Notes under the pieces: generated by a model | Databases searched by the model: none | What the model was told of the DNA's origin: nothing | The model's input: only the letters and a program-made list of their open reading frames with translations | Shown: in pieces, positions 50,948 through 61,600 of the stretch | How the letters are laid out: each line of letters begins with the position of its first letter | Position numbering within the stretch: position 1 is the first letter of the stretch | Source of the DNA: Strongyloides papillosus | Lineage: Eukaryota > Nematoda > Chromadorea > Rhabditida > Strongyloididae | Direction of reading: 5' to 3' | Length of the DNA: 64,000 bases | NCBI GenBank assembly: GCA_005656395.1 | Contig: SRSI01000079.1 | Location: forward strand, 1,798,001 to 1,862,000 | Made by a program: the position numbers and the translations under genes

Positions 50948-51739
50948 TTAGAATGCATCTTTTAGTTGGCGTAATTTGCCCATCACCTTAACAGGAGACG
51001 TTTCATTTGTAACTTTTTTCATCTCCTCTGATGTTACTCTCATAAATGGATTATATCTCTTCTCTTCACCGATGGTTGATGGGATGGAATGAAGACCTTT
51101 GGAACGTTTTAATGTAACATCTTCAAGTCTCCTATGGAGAGCATCATTTTGTGGTTCAAGTGATAAAGCAAATTGAAGATTCTTAATCGTATATTCATGT
51201 CCACAGTAAACTAAAGTATCATTTGGAAGAGATCCCAATTTCTCATTCAAAGCCGCATTCATAAGTTCTGGAGAACCTTCGAAAAATTTACCACAACCAG
51301 ATATGAAAAGTGTATCACCAGTGAAAACTGCTTTCTGTTCCTTGTCAGGTGTTGTTGCATAATAACAGATATGGTCTTTTGTATGACATGGTGTTGATAA
51401 GCATTTAACCTTAATATATCCAATACTTATTTCATCACCATCGCTGACTATATTGTTGACATGTTTAATTTTATCACTACCACCGTATATTGTTGTATGG
51501 AGTGGTGCGTCTTTGTCAGCGAAAGCCTTCGTTCCACCTGAATGATCCCAATGGTGATGGGTGACCAAGACTCCATCGAGTTTCTTTACATTATTATCTT
51601 TAACGGCCTTCTCTATGTCAGAGTACTCTATTGGATCCACAGCTGCTGCACGGAGTGTCTTTAGACATATTATTAGGTAAGCAAAGTTATCTGATAACTG
51701 TGGAATCGGAACTATCTTCATCAATTGTTTTGTTGCCAT
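50948..51739 (-). CDS. HAGH: hydroxyacylglutathione hydrolase (glyoxalase II)
   Basis: Hydrolyses S-D-lactoylglutathione to D-lactate and glutathione, the second step of methylglyoxal detoxification. The 263-residue protein is a metallo-beta-lactamase fold enzyme: THHHWDH at 60-66 supplies His61, His63, Asp65 and His66, followed by the CHTKDH metal ligand, FTGDTLF (bridging Asp) and CGHEYT. The C-terminal helices end KLRQLKDAF. Length fits the cytosolic form, and there is no targeting leader. Single exon. ATG at 51739. Confidence 0.95.
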   Translation of the reverse strand: MATKQLMKIVPIPQLSDNFAYLIICLKTLRAAAVDPIEYSDIEKAVKDNNVKKLDGVLVTHHHWDHSGGTKAFADKDAPLHTTIYGGSDKIKHVNNIVSDGDEISIGYIKVKCLSTPCHTKDHICYYATTPDKEQKAVFTGDTLFISGCGKFFEGSPELMNAALNEKLGSLPNDTLVYCGHEYTIKNLQFALSLEPQNDALHRRLEDVTLKRSKGLHSIPSTIGEEKRYNPFMRVTSEEMKKVTNETSPVKVMGKLRQLKDAF

Positions 51740-52073
51740 AATCTAAACAAAAACGTTAGAAACTTAAAAGAAAAGTTATAAAAGTATGGGCAATTGATCA
51801 AACAAATTGATAACTAACATAAGATACAAACTCTTAAACACCTATCCAATATTTTACGATAAACAAGAGTGACAAGAAAAAAAGATTATGTAAAAAAAGA
51901 TACATATAAACGTTTAATATAATTAAAGAGATCAGTAGGAAAAAAGTTAATTATCATTTCACACCAAAAAAATATAAAATTATGTCAATTATTAAAGTTT
52001 TAAAACAATACAAATCAACCAATCAAAAAATAAAATTTCAATTCCTTATAAAAAGAAAAATAAATCCTCTTTC
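51740..52073. other. intergenic, AT-rich
   Basis: Short spacer upstream of the HAGH gene and downstream of the coiled-coil gene. No feature recognised. Confidence 0.45.
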
Positions 52074-52729
52074 TTAAGAATCCTTCTTATCAGGTAACAT
52101 TTCAATCTTAATATCAGCAACAACCTTCTTCCTACTATTATCAATTTTCCTTTTCTTTCCCCCAACAACAGGTGGTGGTTTGATGGCTGTACTATTCAAT
52201 ACATTTCCAATGATTTCATCAACCTCCTCATTATAGTTATCATCATCAGGAATCTCCAAACATGTCTCCATAAAATTGTCTTTTTGTGAATGAAGTGTTT
52301 GGAAAAGGACACGTTTCAATTTTCCTAGGTATATTATTTGTTTTCTTACTTTATATAAACGATTTCGTAATCTGTAACTTGACTTACATAGAAATAAAAT
52401 GACATTAAATAATGATTAAAAGGAAGATTGGAGCTTATTTTGTTTGCTTTAAGATGATAATACAAACTTACAATTAAGATCTCTTGATATTTACCCTTTA
52501 ATATTCTACACTTCTTAGCATATAAGCGTTGTTCTGGAGATAATGATAAATCATCCTCCATTAAATATTCTTTTCCCTTATTATCATTATTATTAGCATT
52601 ATTTTTATCATTATTATTACTTAATGTAACTGTATTATATTTAGATATATTATCACCAACAACAAGTATAGTTTGTTGCTGTTGCTTAGGATGAAGATGC
52701 TGTTGAATCTCTTGTTGTTTTTTCTCCAT
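52074..52729 (-). CDS. small Q/N-rich coiled-coil protein, 2 exons (INO80E-like?)
   Basis: Exon 1 is 52729-52495, the intron 52494-52325 (GTAAAT...CCTAG) is 170 nt, and exon 2 is 52324-52074; the join is in frame (phase 1), giving 161 residues. A Gln/Asn-rich N-terminus is followed by LSPEQRLYAKKCRILKGKLK and RVLFQTLHSQKDNFMETCLE across the splice, then an acidic block and a basic, nuclear-signal-like GGKKRKIDNSRKKV. The pattern Y.+K...LK.KLK...., then a helix, recalls the INO80 subunit E type of short coiled coil, but the match is weak. A different donor further on (GTAAGT at 52473) would break the frame. Function unknown. Confidence 0.5.
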
Positions 52730-53321
52730 TTCTTAATATGCAAATCTTATCTTATTATCTTTTTCTTCTCTAAAAATAATAAGGAAAAAATATCTTTATA
52801 AAATAATAATAACTATAAGATATTTATATAAAATATTATCCGTATTTATTAGCAGTACTCAGAAAATTTTGTAGATAAATTTATTACATACATATATAAC
52901 TTTTAGTGATATAAAAGTTTAAATATATATGTATATATAATATTTGTATGTATATATGTGTGTATGTGTATTGGAGAAATAAATAATATAAAAAATATTA
53001 TATAGTGCTGGTATATTGTAAATTTTGTGTATATATGTATGTGATATATGTATATATTATATTGAGGACTTTCTCTCTGATAAGACTTCTTTTTTTATAT
53101 TCTCTTTCTTTCTTTCTACCACTAGAGTTCGCGCCGCAACTTCCTTTTCCCTGAGGGTTTTTATTTAACACAAATTTTAATGAGATAATTTTAAAAATTT
53201 ATTAAATTTCAATATTTTATTATTATTAATACAATACAAAAATTAATTTAAAAGGAAAAACAAAATATTATTAAGAGTTTATCTTACTTGATAATGATAA
53301 CTAGATATTTATGTAACTTTT
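52730..53321. other. intergenic with TG/TA-rich low-complexity DNA
   Basis: Contains a GTATATATGTGTGTATGTG-type stretch at about 52920-53060 and a CTTTCTTTCTTTC run near 53105. No gene. Confidence 0.5.
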
Positions 53322-55295
53322 TTATGAAAGAAATGTTGGAGATAAAACATTAGCCATTAAAGCTGACTCCGTAGCAACAGCTGGAGACAAAACTGAAGGA
53401 GAAAGTATAGCTCCACCTAAAACTTGAGGTGAAAGGATATCAGGACATAAGACAAGTGGTGAGAGAATCAATGGTGAGAGAACATATGGATTTAAAATAT
53501 TTGGTGATAGGACGTATGGATTTAATATGAATGGAGCCATGATAATTGGGGATAAGATATATGGAGATAATAGATATGGACTGAGGATGAAAGGCATACC
53601 AATGGCTGGAGATAAGATGTATGGTGATAGGACAGCTGGATTGAGGATTAGAGGTGAGAACAAACTTGGAGATAATATTGTTGGTCCAAGTACTGTTAAA
53701 CCAAGAATTGGTGTGAACATATATGGTGATAGAACTGTTGGTCTCAGTACATTTACTGGTAACGTTCTTTTGAATCTCATCTGACCATGGTACGATGATC
53801 CATTGATAGCTATCTCCTTAATCTTCAACCACAATGAAGCTTCTCTGTCACTCTTACTCATGTTCCTATAGTAATTCAATTCATCATACATTTTAGAATC
53901 ATTCCTTATTCCTTGATCTTCCAACAACCGATCAAGTTGATCAACTTCGATGAAAGTAAATCCCTTCCTCTTCATATCACTTTGTTGATAGAAATTCAAT
54001 GAACCATTCAATTTATTGAATGAATCAATTATCCTTTCGTTAGCATCCATAATCTCATTCTTCGTCTCGAAAAAGTGGAGAGCTTTAAGAATACCATTTG
54101 CTTCTTCAAATGATTTAGTAGCTCCAGAGACTTCCATTAACATTTCTATTAATTTATCTTTATCATATTTGGACACACCGACAGTACTTAGTAGTTTTGG
54201 TACATTAACTAGACTATTACTCTGTTGATGAGTCCCTTTATCAGTTACCTCATTATCCTCTTCATACAATGACAAAATATCTGGGGATAAGAAACTTTTT
54301 TTGTCAAGTGCTCTTGCTTTATCAGGCATAACAGGTGCTATTCTTGGTGATAGCCATCTAAGATTAGATTCCTCTCTTTTATTAGTATTTTCTTTTCCTG
54401 TTAATTTGAAGAATAGACCCAATAAACTTTTTGCTCTAGAATCAAAAGTTCCTCTTTCTTTTGGTGATTCTGTTGGTTCATCTCTCTCAAGAACAAGATC
54501 ATACATCCTGAATGTGTATGGTTTCGCACCAGGTAACTTCTTTTGTTCATCCATTATCTTTTTGACATTCTGTATCTTCTTAAGGGTGTTCTTCCATTTA
54601 AATGTTGGTAGTGTTGTGTTTGTTGTAGTGTTTTGTTTGACAAAGTTTAGGATTAAATCGCTTACTCTTGCTACAGGTGATTTTCCATGTCTGTCTAGAA
54701 GTTGATAAGATGATTGTTTTCTGATTTTGTATGGCCTTGCTTTTGGGTAGTATTCTGATGAGGTTAATGGGATGTCTTTGTCGATTAATCTATAAGGGCT
54801 TCTAACAAACCGTCTTCTATAATACCCTTTCTGGTAATTAATGAAATTGAGCTTCATTTTCTTGTATTTGTCGAGTCTACTTTTGGCATCAACAAGGCAT
54901 CTTGCTGGTTCAGCAAGATCCCCTTCATTATCGATATTATCCAAGCATTTTGTGAATCTTTTCTTTCCAACTTTGTCTAATTCATGGTATACTTCTTTTC
55001 CTAACTGTGCTATTAAACTTTTAACTGATAACATATACCAATTAATGTGTAATTTATGAATAATTTGGTAACTTTTTTCATCTAATTTTAAATTTTCGAA
55101 TTTTTTGAAGTCTATAATGTTAATGAGTTAAAAAAAAGAGTATGAGTATTCTAATTTTTATAAGTGAATTTTCAAGAAAGCTAAACACAAAGCAATGATT
55201 TTTTAAATGAATCGTTTCTTACCATTATCCGACGAAGATGTAATCAGATTGTAAGTAGAATAAATAATTGATAATAAAAGAAGAATATTATACAT
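53322..55295 (-). CDS. mlt-10: MLT-10-like moulting protein, 2 exons
   Basis: MLT-10 family proteins are nematode-specific secreted proteins made in the epidermis around moults and needed for normal cuticle shedding. Exon 1 (55295-55223) gives the signal peptide MYNILLLLSIIYSTYNLITS. The intron is 55222-55112 (GTAAGA...ATTATAG), and exon 2 (55111-53322) starts DFKKFENLKLDEKSYQII; the join is in frame (phase 1), total 620 residues. The last ~140 residues are the family signature: short hydrophobic-Pro repeats such as VLSPYILSP, LLSPYILSP and ILNPYVLSP. The N-terminal half is charged with KR and RRR clusters, and the middle is helical. Reading only exon 2 from its internal ATG (55034) would leave no leader. 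A TTTCAG at about 55400 may be a trans-splice site. Confidence 0.85.
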
Positions 55296-57131
55296 TAAGA
55301 AGGAGTATTAATTAATATATAATGTACTGCAGAATTGTCCTTTTTTTCAAGAAATCAAGATAATTTAATTAACTTAGAGTAAGGATGCCTGCACCTGAAA
55401 ATGAAAACAATTATTAGTTGTGACAATATATATGTAACAGTAATTAGATGATTTCCAGATATTACTATTACAATAGAAGTGATACCTTCTAGATAATGAT
55501 TAATAACAAAGGATAACAGAGATAGGAGATATTTAAGATAATAAAATATAAATTTTTACAATGATGTGGTATGATATAATGTTGTCATAAGAATATGGTA
55601 TTTGACAAGTTAATTAAATATTAAAAATTTCATTTAGTAAAAGTAATCAGGTATATTTATATATTTTTGTGATAGGATGTATGTTGTAATTTATGGATAT
55701 ACTAAATATGTGATAGGATGAAGTAAAGGATTTAGGTAATTAATGATAGCAACATTTTTGATATAAATTATTTTAAGAAATGATTTACGACTCTTATTTT
55801 TGTAATTTTAAAGGGGAAAGATCAAGAAAGGGGAAATTAATACGATGTCGGGGGAGGTTTTAAGATAACGTGATATGTGATATATAATTTCCTGCAGCAA
55901 AAGGATTATTTTCAGCATGATTTTATCTTTTATTATACTTAAAAATAAATCTAAATACAATTAAAACTACAAACCTAGTTGTAAAATGATATCAAATATA
56001 GAATTTATTTTTTCTCACGTCATTTCTCAGCAGGAGACAGAAAAAAATTGCTTTTCTTAAAGAAATAATTTTTTGATTCTTGATGCAGAGAGAAATAAAA
56101 TTAAGGTTTTAAATCCCTGAAATTGAAAGAGATACATGGGTAGGTGAATAGCTAAAAATTAAAAGGGGTTATTGAGATTTGATCTTGACTTATATATCAT
56201 TTGTTCTATTATTTAACTTTTAAATACTGAAGATAAATATATAAGGAAATATACAGTTACAAAATTGAAGTTTATAAAATAAAGAAAATATCACATTCAA
56301 AACAGTATGTGGTGAGCTATTTTGAATGGCAAATTTATCAAAATACAATATTTTTAAACTAAACCGTTTATATTTTTCAAATTTTTCCCAACCTCGTAAT
56401 ATTTTAAAGGGAGTTTAAAATATTGAATATTTCCACTTATTTATCCGTCCATTTTTAAGCTTCAATCAAGTAAAATTCAAAATATTTGGCATATCACTAC
56501 GTAATACATACCAAGTTAATGAAATAGTAAAAATGTAGTAAAACTTTCCTACAAAAAAACACAAATAACAAAAAAACATAATAAATATACCATTTTTTAT
56601 TTCTATATCATATTTTAAAATTATTTATTATTTAATTATAATACTTTAAATGGGAACAATGCAACAAGATATTAAAATACTTTAATTTATAATCTCTTAG
56701 TCTATGTATATATGATATAGATTACGTTAAGATGGTATAAATAAAAAAGAAAAGTTATGTTTAATTACTTTTAATGGAGATAAAATAAATATTATTTATT
56801 TGTTAATAAAATAATTTATTAGTTTTTTGTTGTTGTATTTGATTGATCTTTTTAGTTATTGGTTAGTATCCTCTGGAGACATTTCTTTTTTGTTATTTTC
56901 TGATAATGGCTATTTCTGGGAAATATACTGTTTATTTGTTTAAAATTGTTAGCAAATAACAACCTCATCGTTTCCTTTGATGTTTCAAAATTTGTCAATT
57001 CAGGTGCCTTTCCACAAAACTTCTATGTTTCCTTTCAATAAATATATAAACAGGTGAAGGGTCATCATTGTTTATCTCCATAAACATTATATAAGCAACA
57101 AGTTTCACTTCTAAATTTATTATTTAAAATA
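55296..57131. other. intergenic, AT-rich (1.8 kb)
   Basis: Divergent promoter region between the MLT-10-like gene and the next plus-strand gene. Holds the possible trans-splice acceptor near 55395 (minus strand). No gene, RNA or repeat recognised. Confidence 0.5.
57043..57050 (+). promoter_or_regulatory. TATA box
   Basis: TATATAAA, 82 nt upstream of the ATG at 57132. Confidence 0.45.
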
Positions 57132-57449
57132 ATGAACAATTTAATAATTCTAATAACTATTTTCATAATTATATTCACTAATATAATCCAACCAAGGATT
57201 CTTCACTCTCCATCTATATCAAACTCCTGTCCAGAATACTTCAAGTACAACGACCAAGAAGATACCTGCGATATTGACATTCCCCTAGAATATGGTGATG
57301 TCACTTTTGATGATTTAACAGGTCATTGTATAGATGGAAAGTGTCCTGAAGGTCATAGATGCATTGATGGAAATAATGCTCCATATTGTGTTAAGTTACC
57401 TAGAACTGTCCAGGAAGCCATTGAATATTATGAAGGAAAAGAATTATAA
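57132..57449 (+). CDS. small secreted cysteine-containing protein
   Basis: A 105-residue single-exon protein. The leader MNNLIILITIFIIIFTNII is a signal peptide. The mature part has six cysteines (SCPEYF, DTCDID, GHCIDGKCPEGHRC, PYCVKL) in one module that recalls short EB- or EGF-like invertebrate modules without matching a named family exactly. The tail is helical (RTVQEAIEYYEGKEL). Function unknown. Its stop overlaps the facing gene's stop by 6 bp. Confidence 0.7.
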   Translation: MNNLIILITIFIIIFTNIIQPRILHSPSISNSCPEYFKYNDQEDTCDIDIPLEYGDVTFDDLTGHCIDGKCPEGHRCIDGNNAPYCVKLPRTVQEAIEYYEGKEL

Positions 57450-58433
57450 ATTTAAGTACCTTTTTTTGAACTTGATTTTTAATAAATGATTTTCGTAACT
57501 TCTTGGTAATCTCTTGTTCTCCATTCTATTTGGAATTTGTAATATTTCATTAAGAGTCAAATTCTCCATCATCTCTTCATAAACATCTCTTTTTCTTCTT
57601 TGTTTTACTTCCTCTTTATAATTGAAAAAATTATTATCACTTCTTGGTTCATTGCCGACAAGAACTTCGCTATCAAGCAACATCTTATAAGGATCTATAG
57701 GAGATAATTCATGAGCCCATGTGATGGTAATATTATCCAAAGCATAATATATATTTCCACCTAAAGGATATCTATACGCAACATCCTTTGAAACTGGTAT
57801 TGGGATGTCAATATTTCCCTGTACACCATCCATTCCACCTAAATCTCCTTCAAAACCGACACCATAATTGTAAACAAATGGATTACATAAAGGTGGTTTA
57901 CAACTCATTGGTACGTAACTTCTTGGTAACTTAGCTAACGGAAGTGTTGGTTGGATTTCTCTGTTGTGGTGGAATGATGGAGAATTCATTAACCTTACTA
58001 GATCATCCTTCTGGAGACCTAACATGTTAACAGGATGGGCATTGTAACCATATTTATAGACGGATTGCCTGATTCTAAACATATAATCTCCATTGATATC
58101 CATTATTCCCCATGAAGGAATCGGGATATTCATATCACCACCAATATGTCTTGTTATTGATGGATCCAACTCAACACCACCAACATAAGCACTTTGCAAT
58201 GGGTATAGTGGAAAATAATTTGTATAGTGTGATCTACCGGGTAACGGCTCCTGCGGTCCTGGAACTTCATAAGGTACAGCTGTCATTGGTTCTTGTTCTT
58301 TACTCTTATGATTTTCACTATCATCCTTCAAGCGATTATACAAAAAATTGTAATAAGGACTATCTTTATCATCAACACCACTTATAAATAATACTCTTAA
58401 CGACAACATATATAAAAAATATAATAAAAACAT
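57444..58433 (-). CDS. secreted protein with dibasic sites, unknown
   Basis: A 329-residue single-exon protein with a signal peptide (MFLLYFLYMLSLRVLFISG). It is Pro/Tyr/Gly-rich, with blocks MNIPIPSWGIMDINGDYMF and GNIDIPIPVSKDVAYRYPL repeating a DxxIPIP motif, and one cysteine pair in MSCKPPLCNP. A furin-like RRKRDV near residue 285 and further Lys/Arg pairs at the end suggest processing. It may be a nematode-specific cuticle or matrix protein; no family was named. It shares its last 6 bp with the facing gene. Confidence 0.7.
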   Translation of the reverse strand: MFLLYFLYMLSLRVLFISGVDDKDSPYYNFLYNRLKDDSENHKSKEQEPMTAVPYEVPGPQEPLPGRSHYTNYFPLYPLQSAYVGGVELDPSITRHIGGDMNIPIPSWGIMDINGDYMFRIRQSVYKYGYNAHPVNMLGLQKDDLVRLMNSPSFHHNREIQPTLPLAKLPRSYVPMSCKPPLCNPFVYNYGVGFEGDLGGMDGVQGNIDIPIPVSKDVAYRYPLGGNIYYALDNITITWAHELSPIDPYKMLLDSEVLVGNEPRSDNNFFNYKEEVKQRRKRDVYEEMMENLTLNEILQIPNRMENKRLPRSYENHLLKIKFKKRYLNL

Positions 58434-58648
58434 ATTATAAAATAGAAAAATATAATTTTATGTCATTATTTCATTTTATCTTTTTTTTTATATTATTTTT
58501 TCTTTCATTGACCGATCTTTATTATTTATTGAGGACATATCTTTATTATTTTAGAGATATAAAATATATTAATTTAATTATTAAAGTATAACATATATAT
58601 AAATACAGGAAGAAAAGATGAAAATAATTAATTAGTTAATAATTTTTT

Positions 58649-61600
58649 TTATACACTAGTATTAAAACCTTGTATTCCTGATTGTGGTTGATAATCAGTG
58701 CCGGTAACAGATGGAGCTCTACCAATTCTTGATCTTAAATCACCAGCCCTCATACCTCCGTAAGGTGAACCTCCTCTTGAAGATAATTCTCTAAGATTAA
58801 TATCATCACCAGAATCATAACCATCATTTTTTTTACCTCTTTCACGATATGGTGGTGTAATTGTACCATCATCTTTCTTTCCATACTCCATTTCCTCCTC
58901 ATACTCCAATTGACGTTTCTTTTTATAACACCAACATACTAAGAATACAGCACCAATAGCCAAAATAATTGCCAAACTACTGAAGATAGCTGTTAACCAT
59001 TGAAGATAGTTATCTTTCTCCTTAGGTCTACACCATGGTTGACCACCTTTATTCCATTCATATCTATATCTTGTTGGATCATTATAATCAATAACCATTG
59101 AACATTTATACTCAGCTTCACCCTTTATCCAATGTGTTTGATCACAACCAAATTTAACTGTATCACCCTGAAGGTACCCTGATCCGAATGCTGGCGTCTT
59201 TGTCATATGCTCAGGATATTCAATATTTATAGCTCCACAACTATTATATGCTCTAACAACTTCAACTCTATCAGAAACAAAATTACTCCATCCCTCCTCT
59301 GAATTTTGGGCAATAATTTTTGAATTAAACATAGCCCAGTCAAATTTACATGGTACATTATCACCACACTCACTTACTATACTTTCAGGATTATCAGGAC
59401 AAAACTTTCTACCATAACTAAATGTTAAAGCTGATGCCAACGGTTGTTGATTGATAATATAGTTACTTGTCATATCAATACAATTTTGTATCAATTGTTG
59501 TAAACTACTTCCTGTCATAGCAACGAATCTATAAATACCAGTTTCATATTTTGGGGCAACTTTATATATGGGTGTATTTTTCATTGATACTTCAGGGAAA
59601 ACTTCAAATTTACTGTCCTCATCTTTTGATGAGGTAAATAGATTATCAGTTGGCGCTAACCTATTAGTTGTACCGGCAACATTTTGTTGGTCTTTTGTAC
59701 CACCGGTACCAGGGATTTTGTAGTTATTTATTATTTGTGACCTATACATATCTGAATTGACATCATTGAGTGTTATATCTGAGTAGAATGATGTTGAAAC
59801 TTGTTCTGGGAATGGTCTTAGTAAACCTGATACTGTTGGTATGTTGTAGATATCTCTTAATGCTTGAGTTAGAACTTCTGTTCCATCTGGAGAGACTCCG
59901 TATCTTGGTGGTACAGATACCTCGATATCTAACATTCCCATTGATTCCTGGAACATTGATAATCTATCAATATCTACTGAGAAGGATTCTTTAATTCTAA
60001 CACCTATTTCTGCCTCCTCAAGAACAACATAAATATCAGGAATACCTCTGATAACATTGTTAATATAAACAAGTACACCCTCAAATCTTTGTAATTTCAT
60101 GTGATCAAAATATCTCAAAATATTCTTTACGAATATATTTGTTCTATATCTAAATCTTCTAGTGTCACCTCTAGCTGTTACAACAACTCTATCAGTACCA
60201 GATGCTTCCATAGCAACGCCAGTGATAACAGTAACGTTAGTTGGTTGTACTAAATCAGCTTGTGTTAAGTAATGTCCCAATAGTGACCAATCAACTTTTC
60301 TATTAGGATATCTTTCTGTTCTAACTTGAATCTTAACTTCAGGTGACGTTTCTGTTTTTGGTATGTATAATAAATTGAAGACACCAGGTTCATTGAAGAT
60401 AAACTTCTGATTATCTAGTGTATACCACGCTCCACCACCAATACCTCTACCAACAGCAGGTGGTTGATATGCTTGACATGCTGATGATGGTCGTCTCCAA
60501 TAGAACATTTGACATCTAAATTTGGCGAATTTACAACATAAATAATACGGCATCAAATCATGATGGAAAACTGAAAGACCGGGCACTTCAAATTGCCCTA
60601 GATATGGATTAGCACCAAATTCATATGCTCTATTAGGAAAACCAGGATTATAAAAGATATCTTCAATAACCCTAACAACCGGTTGATATGGTGTTTGCAT
60701 CAAGAAACCCTGTTGATCATAACAACACACCTGTCCATATGTAGTTTGAAATCTATTAGTCCTTTTATTAGCATTGCTGAAAAACCTTTGATCATTCTCA
60801 CTATATTTTCTATCATCTTTACCCATATATGAAGCATAAACATTCTGTGCTGACATGTAACAATTCTGAGAACCAATCATTTCCGTACATGTAATATCAC
60901 GGAATTCTTGTGAACACCTTGGATGTGGCATGAATCTACCAATATCTAATCTAGCTTGTGACTCAATACATGGACAAGAATGATTTGTTTCTGTGTCTTT
61001 GATGAAATTCTCCAATGCCCCATCTTCATCATACCAATCGTGGCACATTTGTGTTGCTTTCTCAACGACAAATTGTTTCCTTTCTTCTATTTGTTCTCTG
61101 GAGAAGGATGTCATACCGTAACTTTGATTTTCTGGTGTCCATAACCAATGTAATGAGATTGGTGATGATACTAGGCCTGATAGTAATTTTGGTTCCATAC
61201 CAAACTGTTCTGTACCACTGACTGGAGCTAATTTAAGGTACCCGAAACGGAATGAATATAATAGATTGTTCCTCTCCCAGTCGGTTAAATACCATTCTTG
61301 AACTTGATTTATATTAATTGTCTCCTCCTGTGGTAGATAAGAATAATCTCTATCAGCTCTATTTGAGTATGTTGCTAATCTACACAAAACTCTGTGTTGT
61401 GGATTAAACTTCTTCAAATTTTCATCTTTACCTTCTCTGTAACCGATAACATACAAACCAAGAGTTGCTGAGTACAAACTTTCATCATTCAAGTTAACAT
61501 CTCCAGACCATGTTTTAATATCAGGATTGGTAAAATTCCTTGGGTACCACGATATAGGCATAACAGTTTCTTGTATAGGATTCTTAAACCATTTATAAAT

